Source: Mesorhabditis belari
Taxonomy: Eukaryota; Nematoda; Chromadorea; Rhabditida; Rhabditidae
Length of the DNA: 64,000 nt
NCBI GenBank assembly: GCA_958450365.1
Contig: CAUEEP010000916.1
Span: 868,001-932,000 of the forward strand
Direction of reading: 5' to 3'
Made by a program: the position numbers and the translations under genes. The notes under the pieces were generated by a model. That model had not been told where the DNA came from, did not search any database, and saw nothing but the letters and a program-made list of their open reading frames with translations. Shown piece after piece: positions 52,511-63,824 of the stretch (position 1 is the first letter of the stretch; each line of letters begins with the position of its first letter).

Positions 52511-52829
52511 TACCGTATTTTCTCTAATAGTAGTGCACCCCGGCGAGCCGCGTTGATGATTATTTTACAGTTCCCAAGTTTTCGCAGAAGTTCAATACTC
52601 TAATCCCCCACAGCAATTTAAGCGACGCTCAGGGTGCTGAGCGTCGCTTAAATTGCTCGAAATCTCGAGAACCGCTTATCAGAACCTATCGATGTGGGGT
52701 CGGAAAATGTAGCTGACGATGAGATCTAGTAGGGGATTAGAGTGTTGAGCTTCTGTGAAAACTTGGGAACTGTAAAATAGTGATCAACACGGCTCGCCGG
52801 GGTGCACTACTATTAGAGAAAATACGGTA
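52511..52829. mobile_element. MITE-B copy 3, palindromic form
   Basis: Here the whole element is a near-perfect palindrome: CACCCCGGCGAGCCG ... centre GCTCAGGGTGCTGAGC ... CGGCTCGCCGGGGTG. Other copies are asymmetric, so this copy may have arisen by inverted duplication of one half. Confidence 0.85.
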
Positions 52830-53980
52830 CTCGATTTTCTTAAGGCTTAGTAATAGGAAAGAGCCGTTTTGGATGGAGCCAAGCCATTAAATGAAGACTT
52901 TTAGTAGCATTTTTTATTAAAGAAGTTTTGATATAAAGATATCATATCTAAATCGAGTACTTATTTATCATTTCTCTATAAATTCCATTCATTATTACTA
53001 GTAGGCCTCGGCTTTTCGATAGATCCTTTCAAATTTCATCAATAAACCATCAATTCCATCAATAAACCACCAATTCCATCAATAAATCATCAATAAACCA
53101 TCAAATCCATCAATAAATCATCAATTTCATCATCAACAAGCTATCTTGGTTTAGAAATAATTTTGTTTTCAAGTAATAAGAAATAGCTGACTCTTTCTAA
53201 ACATTTGCAATCTTTTTTAGAAACACAAGCAACTCTATAAGACATCACAGCTCGATTTGCTTCTGCACTCGACCTGATAGTGAAATCCTTTATTAGTTCA
53301 AGAAGCTCGTTTTTCATTAAGAAGATTAAATTAAATTCAAACATCTCAGTTTTATTGTTTTTGTTTTTCCTTTTGTTAAACTTCCTAGTTTTTCTCTTTT
53401 TCCTAACCACTTTTCAAACAAAAGCCGACTGATTGGGGAGACGTCAGCAAAAAAGTTTTTCAAAAAAACTTTCCCCAAAACTTTCCCCAAAAACTTCTAA
53501 AAGCCTAAATTTTACAGAATTTATAGAATTTTCTTTTAAACTTGAGCTTTACTTTGTAAACCTTTGTTAAGCTTTACTTTATAAACCTTTCTTAAGCTTT
53601 ACTCTTTGTAAACCTTTCTCAAGCTTTACTTTATAAACCTTCCTTAAGCTTTACTTTATAAACCTTTCTTAAGCTTTACTCTTTGTAAAACTTTGTAAAA
53701 CTTTGTAAAACATTGTAAACTATTCTCTAGCTATAAATCTATAAATTTTTAATTGACTCAAAGTTTCGTGAGAACTTTTAAACGCCTAATCATTTTTAAT
53801 TTCAAACTGAAATTTCGGAATGACCAAAAATCGGAATACTCGAAAAGAAACTGACTCTGAGATTCATAAAACTTGTCGAAAAAAATTCGATTAACCCCGC
53901 TCGTTTTCAATAAACAAACAAAAGCTCGGGCTGATTAATGGAGAAATCGGAATGGTTCATTTTTGAGTATCTTGACAAAA
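52830..53980. other. Repeats; no supported gene
   Basis: 53035-53130: CATCAATAAACCATCAATTC repeats. 53540-53700: CTTAAGCTTTACTTTATAAAC repeats. A minus frame around 53345-53141 (ELIKDFTIRSSAEANRAVMS) looks protein-like but is unsupported. Confidence 0.5.
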
Positions 53981-53999
53981 ACATTATCTTTTCGTGTAC

Positions 54000-54480
54000 T
54001 TGGGGTAAATTCTTGAAAGCTGAATATCTTTATAGCTAGGGCAGGAAGCAGGCCTTAGAATTGTCGTAATTGCCAGACATTTTGCGGGCCAGATCAGGAC
54101 ATTGTATAATAGAACAGTAATACGTTTAAGACGTTCAATAACTTGTTTGAGTTGCTGAGGCATGGTAGCTGTCTTGGGACATCCTCTCCAAACCAATCGT
54201 TTCCCGTCTCTTTCAGCCTGGCTTGGTACGAGTTTAAACTTTTTAACCTGCTTAACTTCATCTTTTCTGGCTTTGATTCCTTCTTTTTTAAGGATTCGTC
54301 GAACGGAGCGATCTGAGATTCCAATAGAGGCCACCATTTTTCGATTTGAGTTCTTTGCATTCCTTGGATTACGTTTAAGCCGTTCAATACCTTGTTTGCA
54401 TCGTTGGGATGTGGTAGCTGTCTTAGGAAATCCTTGGAACGGCTATCGTCTCGTATAGCGTCTCGTATTCCCGTCTCTTC
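54000..54480 (-). pseudogene. Tc1-like transposase N-terminal relics, two in tandem
   Basis: On the minus strand one frame contains RNAKNSNRKMVASIGISDRS then VRRILKKEGIKARK, the helix-turn-helix (paired-type) DNA-binding part of Tc1/mariner transposases. The characteristic x-P-x-TATxPQ entry motif occurs twice, about 240 bp apart (near 54415 and 54170), so a piece of the gene was duplicated in tandem. Frames shift between parts and the DDE region is absent. It complements in content, but is not next to, the C-terminal piece at 17556. Confidence 0.75.
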
Positions 54481-54687
54481 GTAACGTTTGATGGGCTTTT
54501 GAAACGTGAGACTTTTTCAAAAGATCGGCAATCTCCATCACTTCCTCAAACAATTGAATTATACCCAAATGCAAGTTTCTTGCTTTTTTGATATCTAATC
54601 AGAGCGTTTAATAATAGTTGAAATGAAAAGAAAAGAAAAAACAACATAAGAAAACTGATTGAAAAGTTCGTTCGATAATTTTGCTGC

Positions 54688-55325
54688 GTTGGTGAATTGA
54701 AAACTGCGGGCTATTGTCATATGTGACAGTTTGAGCACTTTTTTCAAAAGAAACCCATTCTGGTGTCAATGGAAAAGTTGTAGAGAATCAAAAATCAAGC
54801 TTATATCCAAATTTCCAAAACGATTCAAAAACTGGTTTTCAAGAAATGCCAAATTTACGATTTTCACAAAACTTGCATTTTAAGCTAAACTACTAAGTGT
54901 ATCTTTTTGGAAATTTGGCTATAAGCCTAATTTTTGATTCTCTACAACTTTTCTATTGACACCAAAATGGGTTTCTTTTGAAGAAAGTGCTCAAACTGGT
55001 CCTCCATTTTTCTCCAGTCTCCAGTCTCCAGTCCTCGATTTTTGAGTCTCACACTTGTCTCACACACAAACCAAAATCCTACTACGAAAGAGGAATCCGC
55101 AAATAGCGTGTAAAATGGGCAGAAGTCGTCAATAATAATGGAAATTATTTCGAATGAATTGATGGCTTTATGTTCAATAAATTTTAGTTCAAAGTCCCGC
55201 AGTTTTCAATTCACCAACCCAATATGTCAAGTCCCGTTTTCTGGCAAAACTCGCAAACGTAACCCATATCAAAACCTGGGCTTACTTGGCTACAACACTA
55301 CTGTAGATCTTCTATAGTATATGAA
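54688..55325. mobile_element. PAL-E copy 2, left arm deleted
   Basis: It retains the left terminus (GTTGGTGAATTGAAAACTG), then jumps (CTATTGTCATATGTGAC) into the inner arm, and keeps the full right arm plus the trailing segment shared with 34223-34335. Confidence 0.85.
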
Positions 55326-55581
55326 AAGTATATTAGGTACTGTGAAAAATTTAAACCTAGCTTTCATTTAAAAAAGTGTAGAGTTTATAAGTCAAAATGC
55401 TCACTGCCGAAATCCTAAGCCTAAGCCTAAGCTCCAAGCACGCCCAAATTACTGTAATCCATGTCTGATTACCGTAATCCATATCTCAGCGTCACCCAGC
55501 TAACCTAAATTTCATTTTAATAGTAATAGTTAATAGTTTTTTAATAGTTGATGCTTACGGTACCAATCAGTTTTTAAGTTT

Positions 55582-55770
55582 TTAAATTCTAAGACATTCA
55601 GAGCAAACTCTGGTCAAATACATGACTTCTTTTTGTCGGGTAATCAAGCCAATCTTGACATCATCCACCAAGATTTCCTTTTCCCAAAAAAGCATGACCA
55701 TGCCTTTCACATTTTCCTTCCGCAAAACCACTTTTTCTCTCTTGGGCAATGAGGATAGATTTATCTCCAT
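55582..55770 (-). CDS. Small open frame, 62 residues (weak)
   Basis: True ATG; reads MEINLSSLPKREKVVLRKEN and ends MYLTRVCSECLRI. Balanced residue composition is unusual for chance frames here, but no splice context or family supports it. Confidence 0.25.
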   Translation of the reverse strand: MEINLSSLPKREKVVLRKENVKGMVMLFWEKEILVDDVKIGLITRQKEVMYLTRVCSECLRI

Positions 55771-56100
55771 TCTTCAGCCGTTCACCCTTTCTTTTTCTTC
55801 TTTTTTTCTTCTTTTTTCCCCTTTACATGTCCTTTGGCAAATCCCCTGAGAATATTGAAAACCCTGGAGAATTTTGTTGTCAAAAAAAAAATGAAAAGTG
55901 GAATAACCCATAAAGTTTTAAAACTTTAAACTTCTTCCTGAATGTTCAAAAGTTATCCATTTCATTTTGGATTCGGAAAACCGATAGGATTTTGGTTTTT
56001 ACTGAATCTCAAAACATTCAATTTCAATTTTTAGCCTATCAGAGTTAGATAACTTTTTAGTGGCTATTCGCCACAGATAGGTTGAATCTAATATTTATTG

Positions 56101-56187
56101 TTACTTTTCCCACATCACATCCTCCCGGGCCTTGGCGATTTTGAGCTTCTCCGGAGTGTCGAGAAAAAGAATTGCGGAAATCCCTGC
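56101..56187 (-). CDS. Orphan terminal exon of an unidentified gene
   Basis: The minus strand reads GISAILFLDTPEKLKIAKAR then EDVMWEK and a stop, with AATAAA only a few bases after it. GC content and codon use match real exons. The upstream acceptor is weak, and a PAL1 element begins about 110 bp further up, so the rest of the gene may be distant or displaced. The Lys/Glu C-terminus after a hydrophobic stretch resembles small mitochondrial inner-membrane subunits, but I cannot name one. Confidence 0.35.
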   Translation of the reverse strand, partial: AGISAILFLDTPEKLKIAKAREDVMWEK

Positions 56188-56298
56188 GCCTTCATTCTAT
56201 TTCCCGCCCCAAATCATTTATTGTTTTGTAGCTTGTTAGCTGAATATCTTGTGTTAAAGCCTATATAAGGCAACTGTTGTTCATTTGATGCGTTTTTA

Positions 56299-56704
56299 GG
56301 GGGTGGGACAAATGCTACCTTTTTTTGCGCACCTGGACATTTGCGCACCTTTTTTTTGTTGGAAAAGGCCTTAGGAAAGGTCGTAGAGCTTCGAAAATGT
56401 TTCCATATAAGGGAATCGTATGCGTAGATTCCGAATTTCGACAAAGCAGACCTCGCTGACACGTCAAATTTGGGCTAAAAGGCAAAAACTGCGGAAAAGC
56501 GTTCAGTTGCGTAGTTTTTGCCTTTTAGCCCAAATTTGACGTGTCAGCGAGGTCTGATTTGTCGAAATTCGGAATCTATGCATACAATTCCCTTACATGG
56601 AAATATTTTCAAAGCTCTACGGCCTTGCCTAAGGCCTTTTCCAGCAAAAAAAAGGTGCGCAAATGTCCAGGTGCGCAAAAAAAGGTCGCATTTGTCCCAC
56701 ACCC
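56299..56704. mobile_element. PAL1 palindromic element, copy c
   Basis: Same arms as copies a and b. Flanked by the 9-bp direct repeat GCGTTTTTA (56290-56298 and 56705-56713). Arms nearly identical to each other. Confidence 0.88.
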
Positions 56705-56713
56705 GCGTTTTTA

Positions 56714-57530
56714 TTTTTTTCTGCTTTCCTTTCATCGTGTGAAAGTTTTGTCTTAATTAGGACGAAATTGTTTCTGTTTTTTTATCGTCGCTTTTAATTC
56801 AATTGTCGATTTTGTGTAAAAAATTGCTCAAGTGAGAGCCCAAAAATCAGGAGTCAATCGGCTATTGAATAAAGTGTCTTAGTTGAAGTGAGATCAAATA
56901 TCTCGAAACAAGAAATAACGTGTCTTGAGTGAAGAGTACCAAGCACGCAAAGAAAATTTCTTTGCAGGGTAATGGTTTTGAAAAAAATCTAATCATGGAA
57001 AAAATCATGGAAAAAAATCTAACCTTGAAAAATCCAATCTTTCTGAATCAATTTTGATCCGATTTTAGAAATAAAGCCTTTTTTTTGCATTTTCTTGATT
57101 TGGTTTATGAGAGAACACAGGAACAAATATCTAATTTGTAAGCAAAAGGGAGCTTTTTCTTTTCCAGAAAAAAGGATCTTCCGATTTTTCGGGAGAACGA
57201 GATGATTCTTCTTTTTCTTTTTTCTTTCTTTTGTTGTTTTTTTCCTCTTTTGATTCCTCAGGGAAACACTCCTGGAGTCACTCCGAGAAATTTGGCCTTT
57301 AAAAGTTTACGCTTTTCAATTTGTTTATGTTGATTTGATTAGAAATGGCTTAACTGATTTAAACTTTTAAATACATTTGGAAATATTTGGAAAGGAGATT
57401 CGCAGCTTTCAAAAAGAGGAAAAAGATTGGTAAACTCAATGAAATGAATAGCTTCAATCGATTCCCCAATCCAGAAAATTTGCGGACATAAATTTACACC
57501 TAAAAATCCTTTTTTAAACCATCGATTGAA
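56714..57530. other. No gene seen
   Basis: AT-rich with AATCATGGAAAAAATC repeats near 56990-57020. No recognisable exon. Confidence 0.5.
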
Positions 57531-57715
57531 AGAAGATTTCATATGCAAGGTGTTCTTTGTGCGCGCACACAATCGCTCTTCATCTGGCACACGTCCCCAA
57601 TAGATAGCCGTCGATTGAAAACCATCGATTGAAAGAAGAATCAGTATGTGAGGTGTTCTTTGTGCGCGCACACAATCGCTCTCCATCTGGCACACGTCCC
57701 CAATACATAGCCATT
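57515..57715. repeat. Tandem duplication of about 105 bp
   Basis: ACCATCGATTGAAAGAAGA ... CACACGTCCCCAATA occurs twice (about 57518-57602 and 57621-57705), containing GTGCGCGCACAC. Minus-strand frames across it result from the duplication. Confidence 0.9.
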
Positions 57716-57738
57716 CCCTTTTGCAATCGTCGAAGGGG

Positions 57739-58074
57739 GGTATTAATCGCGGCCGGGTGACCATAAAAATATTTTTACGGGAACCGCCTGTTTTTTTATT
57801 CTAGTATTGCTGATTTTATTATAAAAAGAATAAAAATCACCCGGCTAGAGTGATTTGGTGGATTTACAAATTTTTGGAGACGCTGCAAGGCTTGAACGAT
57901 GATCTTGTTTTTTTTCCAAGCCTTGCAGCGTCTCCAAAAATTTCTAAACCCATCAAATCACTCTAGCCGGGTGATTTTTATTCTTTTTATAATAAAATCA
58001 GCGATATTAAAATAAAAAAAACGGGTGGTTGCCGTAAAAAATTTTTATGGTCACCCGGCCGCGATTAATACCCT
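57739..58074. repeat. Near-perfect palindrome, arms about 160 bp
   Basis: GGTATTAATCGCGGCCGGG at the left, its complement at the right; the inner word CACCCGGCTAGAGTGATTTG and stem GAGACGCTGCAAGGCTTG are mirrored. The centre loop is about 25 bp. The outermost stem is interrupted by small differences only. Confidence 0.92.
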
Positions 58075-59185
58075 TTAAAGCTAAGCGACTGAGCCAGTAT
58101 CGCCCTCTTTCGCCTCACCATGCTCAAATTTTTTTGGGATCAACAAATCATTTTTACCTCAAATTTCGCTGTATTTTTTGCCGCAAATTCCACAACTTTA
58201 TACCGAAATTCCCATGGATACGAAAATATTCCTTTTCTTAAAACCCCCGTCATTGTGTCAAGAAAAAGACAAGAAAACTTAATTTTTCATTCACATTTTT
58301 CTCGAGGTCAAATTTCTCGGGGAATTTTCGAATTCTCGATCGCAACATCCTTTTTTGCAAGCCTTTGACTCTAGTTTCAAAAAGTTTTATGGCTTCAATT
58401 TTTAAATTTAATATCTAATCTTAAGTTTAGATTTTGCTTTGAAGCCATTTCTTTAAAGATTTCTTCACAAATCTTTGCGTGCGTGTGTGTTGGAGCCATT
58501 TTTTGGATCATTTTTTTGAGTTGGAGTCAAATTGGAGTCATTTTTTTCTTGAGTGCCTTGGAGAAAATGAAGAACCTCCGGAAATTTATTGTCTTCATTT
58601 GTGAGATCAAAAAATTCCTCCAATTTTTATTCCTTGACCTTTTCTAGAAATAGAAAACAGGAGATAATTCGTTTTTTTTAATGCAAATGACTTCAATTTC
58701 CGTTTTCAAAACATAATTGGAATTTTCCCAACATGGATATTTTCCCAAAGGCAATGGATAAAAGATATTCAGCTAATTGGGTTTCAAATTCACACCTCAA
58801 TGAGCAAATTTGGCGGCTTATCGAGGGGGGAAAACCACCTTTTCGTGGCCCCGTTTTCATTTTGATATATTTTGATGAGTTCCTTTTGAATTAAAAGCTC
58901 AATAATTCATGATTCAAGTTTAGAAAATGAAACGGAAAAAATGGAAATGTTCTAGATTTTCTCGTACTAGGGTTTTATCTAAAAAAAAAATCGTACCTTC
59001 TCCAAGAAAATAATCCTCTTCTAATCTTCAGCTAAAGATTCCGAAAATAAATACGATCATTTTTCCCAAAAACGAAAAAATCGGCTTTTTCAAACGCTTT
59101 TTCACTTAGAACTTGTAAAATGCTATCCAACCTTAAAAAACGTTTGAAAATGTTCATTTAAAGGGCTTAAAAACTGGAATAGTCA
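58075..59185. other. No supported gene
   Basis: A plus frame at 58120-58368 has no splice context. TTGGAGTCAAATTGGAGTC repeats near 58520. No element recognised. Confidence 0.45.
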
Positions 59186-59765
59186 AAGGATGAGATTCTA
59201 ATGGTTCTAATTGTTATTTACTTGATGGCACTGTAGTCCTTGTGACCTCGTGGTCATTTTGTACACCTATTTCCGTTGTACACCTATTGACAAGTGCCCA
59301 TGACTAGTTCTAACGCGTTTACCGTAACCTGTAGTAGCTTGAATAGTCACAAGGACCACCAGTAGCTAACTGAAAGATAGCTCATTCATTTAGCTCATTA
59401 ATTTACAAACTTGGTGTAAAGTTTGCTTGCAAAGTGACTACGAGAACTTTTAGCGCCTTTTAGAAAACGCTAAAAAGGCTCATTCATTCTAAAAGGCGCT
59501 AAAAGTTCTCGTAGTCACTTTGCAAGCAAACTTTACACCAAGTTTGTAAATGAATCAGCTAAATGAATGAGCTATCTTTCAGTTAGCTACTGGTGGTCCT
59601 TGTGACTATTCAAGCTACTACAGGTTACGGTAAACGGGTTAGAACTAGTCATGGGCGCTTGTCAATAGGTGTACAACGGAAATAGGTGTACAAAATGATC
59701 ACGATGTCACAAGGACTACAGTGCCATCAAGTAAATAACAATTAGAACCATTAGAATCCTTCATC
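59186..59765. repeat. Very long near-perfect palindrome, arms about 285 bp
   Basis: Left end GATTCTAATGGTTCTAATTG, right end its complement. Within the arms GGTGTACAACGGAAATAGG and GTTACGGTAAACG are mirrored with very few mismatches. The centre (about 59465-59490) is a small loop. No coding. Confidence 0.95.
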
Positions 59766-60511
59766 CTTCAATTTGATCTCTTCATTTTTGATGCCAGAAA
59801 CCCATTCAATCATTTCCCGTTGAAATCCTTGTACATCTCAATTTTCGAAAACTTAATGGCTTCTCAAAGTCCCATTTTTTCTCAACATCAACAAGTTTTT
59901 CAATTATTTTATTTTTTTCCATATCACCCGGAAATTCGCTTTAGTGAAATCCGGGGGTTTTTTTTTTGATGAATTTTCACTTTCAAGAACTTTTCCTAAA
60001 TCTTAAAAACTAAAAATTTAGTTAATCTATTTCTATATTTTTTGGTTTTTTTTGGAATGTTGACGTGATTTTCATTCATCAAATGGGAATCCGGATTGGC
60101 TCAAATGCACAATGTGATCAATGAGCGACGAGTGATTTTCACGATTTTCTCGCTAATTTTCTTTTGCTTACCAAGATGGTGGGTAAGATTTCGAAAGCGA
60201 CATTGTAAAACGTCACCCAGACTACCGTAATTCGGACTTGGCATCGTCAGCTACCTTAATCCATTTGCTCACTACCGTAAACGCAAGTTAAATGTTAGTT
60301 GATAAGGTGTTTGTCTCAAGGAAAACCGTACCAATCACCTACTTGAGTAATAAAGACAGAAAAAGAACCCAGAAGATCGGTTACGGTAGCTGGCACACAC
60401 TTTAGACTTACATTTCCCATAACGTTTTCAATTTTGAGCACAAAGTAACCATGAGAAGCCTTTAACCTAAAGCATAAGATAAACTTTTGAATAATATCCA
60501 ATATCAAAATG
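59766..60511. other. No supported gene
   Basis: ACTACCGTAA words recur (60220-60290) without forming an element. No exon recognised; the 5' exon(s) of the MOLO-1-like gene could lie here but I cannot see them. Confidence 0.4.
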
Positions 60512-60737
60512 CCGTATTCTCTCTAATAGTAGTGCACCCTGATTGTTGACTAAATTCCTCGAAATCTCGAGAACTGCTTATCAGAACCTATCGATGTGGG
60601 GTCGGAAAATGTAGCTGACGATGAGAGCTTGTGGGGGATTAGAGTGTTGAGCTTCTGAGAAAGCTAGGGAACTGTAAAATAGTCACTCGGCTCGGCCGGG
60701 CGGAGGGGGGAGGGCAATACTATTAGAGAAAATAAAG
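60512..60737. mobile_element. MITE-B copy 4
   Basis: CCGTATTCTCTCTAATAGTA to TACTATTAGAGAAAATAAAG; body with TATCGATGTGGGGTCGG. Directly followed by copy 5. Confidence 0.85.
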
Positions 60738-60740
60738 AAT

Positions 60741-60958
60741 ACCGTATTCTCTCTGATAGTAGTGCACCCAGAGCGTTGCCTAAATTCCTCGAAATCTAGA
60801 GAACCGCTTATCAGAACCTATCGATGTGGGGTCGGAAAATGTAGCTGACGATGAGATCTAGTGAGGGATTAGAGTGTTGAGCTTCTGTGAAAGATTGGAA
60901 ACCGTAAAATAGTCACCAACTCAGCTCACCGGGGTGCACTATTAGAGAAAATACGGTA
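60741..60958. mobile_element. MITE-B copy 5, head-to-tail with copy 4
   Basis: Same orientation and body as copy 4, only a few bases between them. The right end is complete (GAAAATACGGT). Confidence 0.85.
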
Positions 60959-61011
60959 TATCAAATATCAAATAGCCAATCTCAAATATCCAATCTCAAA
61001 AGCTCTTTCAG

Positions 61012-63581
61012 CGCCACTCACCTCTTGCATCCAACCATTCGACAGGCGACTGCGGAAGACCTCGACGAGTTGACGTACTTTGGGAAAAACTTCTCAATAA
61101 TTATTTTTAGAGATTATCTCACTTTTGAAATGACTCTTCCACCAACAACAGCATGGCCAAAATTTCGGCCAGAAATGAGAAATCTCGAGTTCTCGGCGCT
61201 TTCAGAGGAGAGTCTGAAGAGGTCGGATGGGGGTGAGAAAAGGAGGTGAGGAATGGGATCTGCAATAAGTAGCAGTACGTATCAGTACTTCGTAAATTCA
61301 TAAGCTAAATGATAGATATCTAGATATATCTAGGAGTTTTAGCCTCTTCAGTTCGGCGCTCAGCCCATGCGCGGTGCCACAACCGGGTGATGGAGAGTTC
61401 GAGGATTTCTGTCAAATGCAATACCATCAAGTAAGTGATGAAATGGTATTTTAAGATTGTTATTAATAAAATCTACTAATAGAATATTAATATAATATAA
61501 ATTGTAAAAGGAAAACATCAAAACCCTCTTTTTAAAAATCTTTTTCGACTAAACTCGAGGCTTTTGGCGACTAGGCGTGGCTCTTTTATCTTGCATCTTG
61601 CAAGCTGCTTTCTCAAAATCCTCTAGAGCTTTTTTTGTAACAATTGACAATTGTCTGACAATAAAATCAGACACGGTGAAGATCGAACGAATCCTCTTTT
61701 ATCTCTTTTATCTTGCATCCCGAAACTGCTTTCTCTAAATCCTCTAGAGCTTTTTTCGTAAATCGTGTGACTAAAGTTTGGAATGCCCTTCCCGACAAGT
61801 TGCGTTTGATCTCCACCGTGTCTGATTTTAAGAGGGCTATTTCGTTGCATTTTAAGTGACTTTGTCATCTTTTATCTAGTACATTTTTCATGTCGTTTTC
61901 GCACTTTATTTCTTTCTGAATAAAGTATTTATATATAAATATTAATATAATATTAATATAATTTATTTTGATTTGGTCTTATGCTATAAAATCATCTTCT
62001 CTCCTAACTCTCATCCGGAACTTAAAGGACTCTTTAAGATTTCGAATCACGCCAGAAGAACTCGTAGTCACAACTTTCAGATTACCCCCTTTCAAAGCTT
62101 TCATAACCGCCAACTGTATCATTCTTTTCTTTTGCTTGTCGTGTTCCTCGTATTTGGAATAAGTTACCTTGTGATATTTTTTCGTCTCTGAACTATTTTA
62201 AATCCTCAATATATAAGCTCGATCTTGTAGCTCTGTCAATTTTAAATTAGTTTTTAATGTCATATATACACGTGTCTAATTGTAGTTGTGTTTGTATATC
62301 AATTATCTTTCTTCGTCTACGCTGTTCAATCTGTTTGCATTGTCACTTTTCCTTGTCGGATAAAGTATATATATTATATAATATTAATATAATATTAATA
62401 TAATATTAATAGAATATAGTATTTCAGTCACAAGCCGTTTGCGATCCGGGGAGTCTTTTATCGCGAACGGAGAGCGAGTTATTGGATTCACGAATCGAAG
62501 CGATGAATATGAGTGGATGTATATGTAAAAAGTATTTTAATATTTCGATATATTGAAATTGTGATCTAAATTGTGTTCAGCTGTGCCGACAATGGGAAAC
62601 CGACGGTGGCTGTCGTTGTCGTTTCGTTGGCTGATTGGAATGGGTGAGTTTTGAGAAGGGAAACTCTTAGAAATTCGATAATTCTTCGAGAAACTGAAAG
62701 AAGATATTGAAAGGAAATTTGCATACTTGTCTCTTTTATCAATGTAATACTAGAAATGTCATTTTAGTTTCCAAAAATGTCTCCCCACCGGCCTCACCTC
62801 ACCGGGAAATCCGATCGCGAAACCCTCGGCCGCTTTCATCTTTTCAAATATTCTTGCTGTAAATTTTTGCAAAGATTTAGACAAAAATTGAATATTTTTA
62901 CACAATTTGCATTAAAATATGATTGTTTTTAGTCATATTTTCGCCAATTTCCAGGATCATTGGGCACAAAGCTGTCGACCCGACTTGTTCCTGGTTTACA
63001 TTGAACGATGGACCGCGGAGCCCACGCATCGACCATATCTCATTCCTATCTATCAGTATGTTATGCTTTAAATCTGCTAGTCTGCTTACTATGAGAAAAT
63101 TTTAAGAAACGACTTCCATCGCCTTGCCTCCAGAGCTCGGCCGGTTCTCGTGCGTGCCACAAATCAACTCCTCGACGAAACGACGAAAGCGCTCATTAAC
63201 TCAAGAAATCTGATGAATAGTGGAGTGCATCAAGTGAGATTATTTTCACTTTCCATTGCAAACTTCTTTCAGTTCCAACTGCGAGCCACAATCCCATCAT
63301 GGGCCGTCTCGTTGACTCTTGCACTTGTCGGTTTCATGTGTGTTGCGATCTATGTCGCAAATTATATAACAACAAAAATCGGGAGACAAAGGGTGGTAAG
63401 TAAAAATAGACAAGAAAAAATAGACAAGTAAAAATAGACAATATCTTTATATCTTTAAAAGATGTTTTCTTGAAAATTCTCTTTTTTTCAGCGAAAGAAG
63501 AGTTCGGTGAGCTCGGTTCGATCGCATCGTTTACGACCGGGAGTCGGTGGTGGATTAATGATGAGTGAGTGCTTCGGATAA
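61012..63581 (+). CDS. MOLO-1/TPM-domain single-pass membrane protein (5' end uncertain)
   Basis: Nine joinable exons: 61012-61245, 61352-61430, 62428-62531, 62581-62643, 62768-62858, 62955-63055, 63107-63233, 63273-63395, 63492-63581. TPM features: QAVCDPGSLLSRTESELLDS, the CICKNCADNGKPTVAVVVVS core (formed across a junction), DHWAQSCRPDLFLVYIE, then an amphipathic C-terminal part. A TM helix follows (WAVSLTLALVGFMCVAIYVA) and a basic cytosolic tail (RKKSSVSSVRSHRLRPG). Members such as C. elegans MOLO-1 are extracellular TPM-domain auxiliary subunits of acetylcholine receptors. The first exon has no early ATG and begins at an acceptor, so a signal-peptide exon upstream is missing. A LINE composite sits in intron 2, ending just before exon 3. 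Confidence 0.82.
61725..62385 (+). mobile_element. Composite of two LINE 3' ends, copy 2 (intronic)
   Basis: As at 32370-33010 but with the first frame intact to its natural stop: RAFFVNRVTKVWNALPDK, then VSDFKRAISLHFK. A further partial copy of its start (CCTCTAGAGCTTTTTTTGTAA) lies at 61619-61640. Followed by a TAATAT microsatellite that ends about 15 bp before exon 3 of the MOLO-1-like gene. Confidence 0.85.
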
Positions 63582-63820
63582 GCAATTTCACAAGCTTAAT
63601 ATATTAGATTTTTATCATAATGTCTTCTCAAATGTATCAACTTTCAAAAGCTACCGTAATCGCTAGTTTTATGAGTAAAGCATCGATTCTTTATTACTTT
63701 ACTCTTACCCATTAGAATTTTGAGTGTTTTTTGCAGTTTAAAAACAGAGAACGAGGTTACGGTAGCGTTCGAAAGCTGGTATGATCTGGAAAACACAAAA
63801 CACTCTATTAGGACATAGTA
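63582..63820. other. 3' flank of the MOLO-1-like gene; nothing recognised
   Basis: AT-rich sequence with one TTACGGTAGC word. No repeat element or exon seen. Confidence 0.5.
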
Positions 63821-63824
63821 CCGG

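Noticed and set aside
57339..57764. 141-codon minus frame with repeated Cys-containing segment
   Set aside because: The repeat comes from a 105-bp tandem duplication, the two copies are read in different frames, and no signal or domain is seen.
61025..61090. Acetyltransferase-like start (PTIRQATAEDLDEL)
   Set aside because: It resembles a GNAT N-terminus in a few residues only, starts at TTG, and the frame continues in phase into the MOLO-1-like gene.
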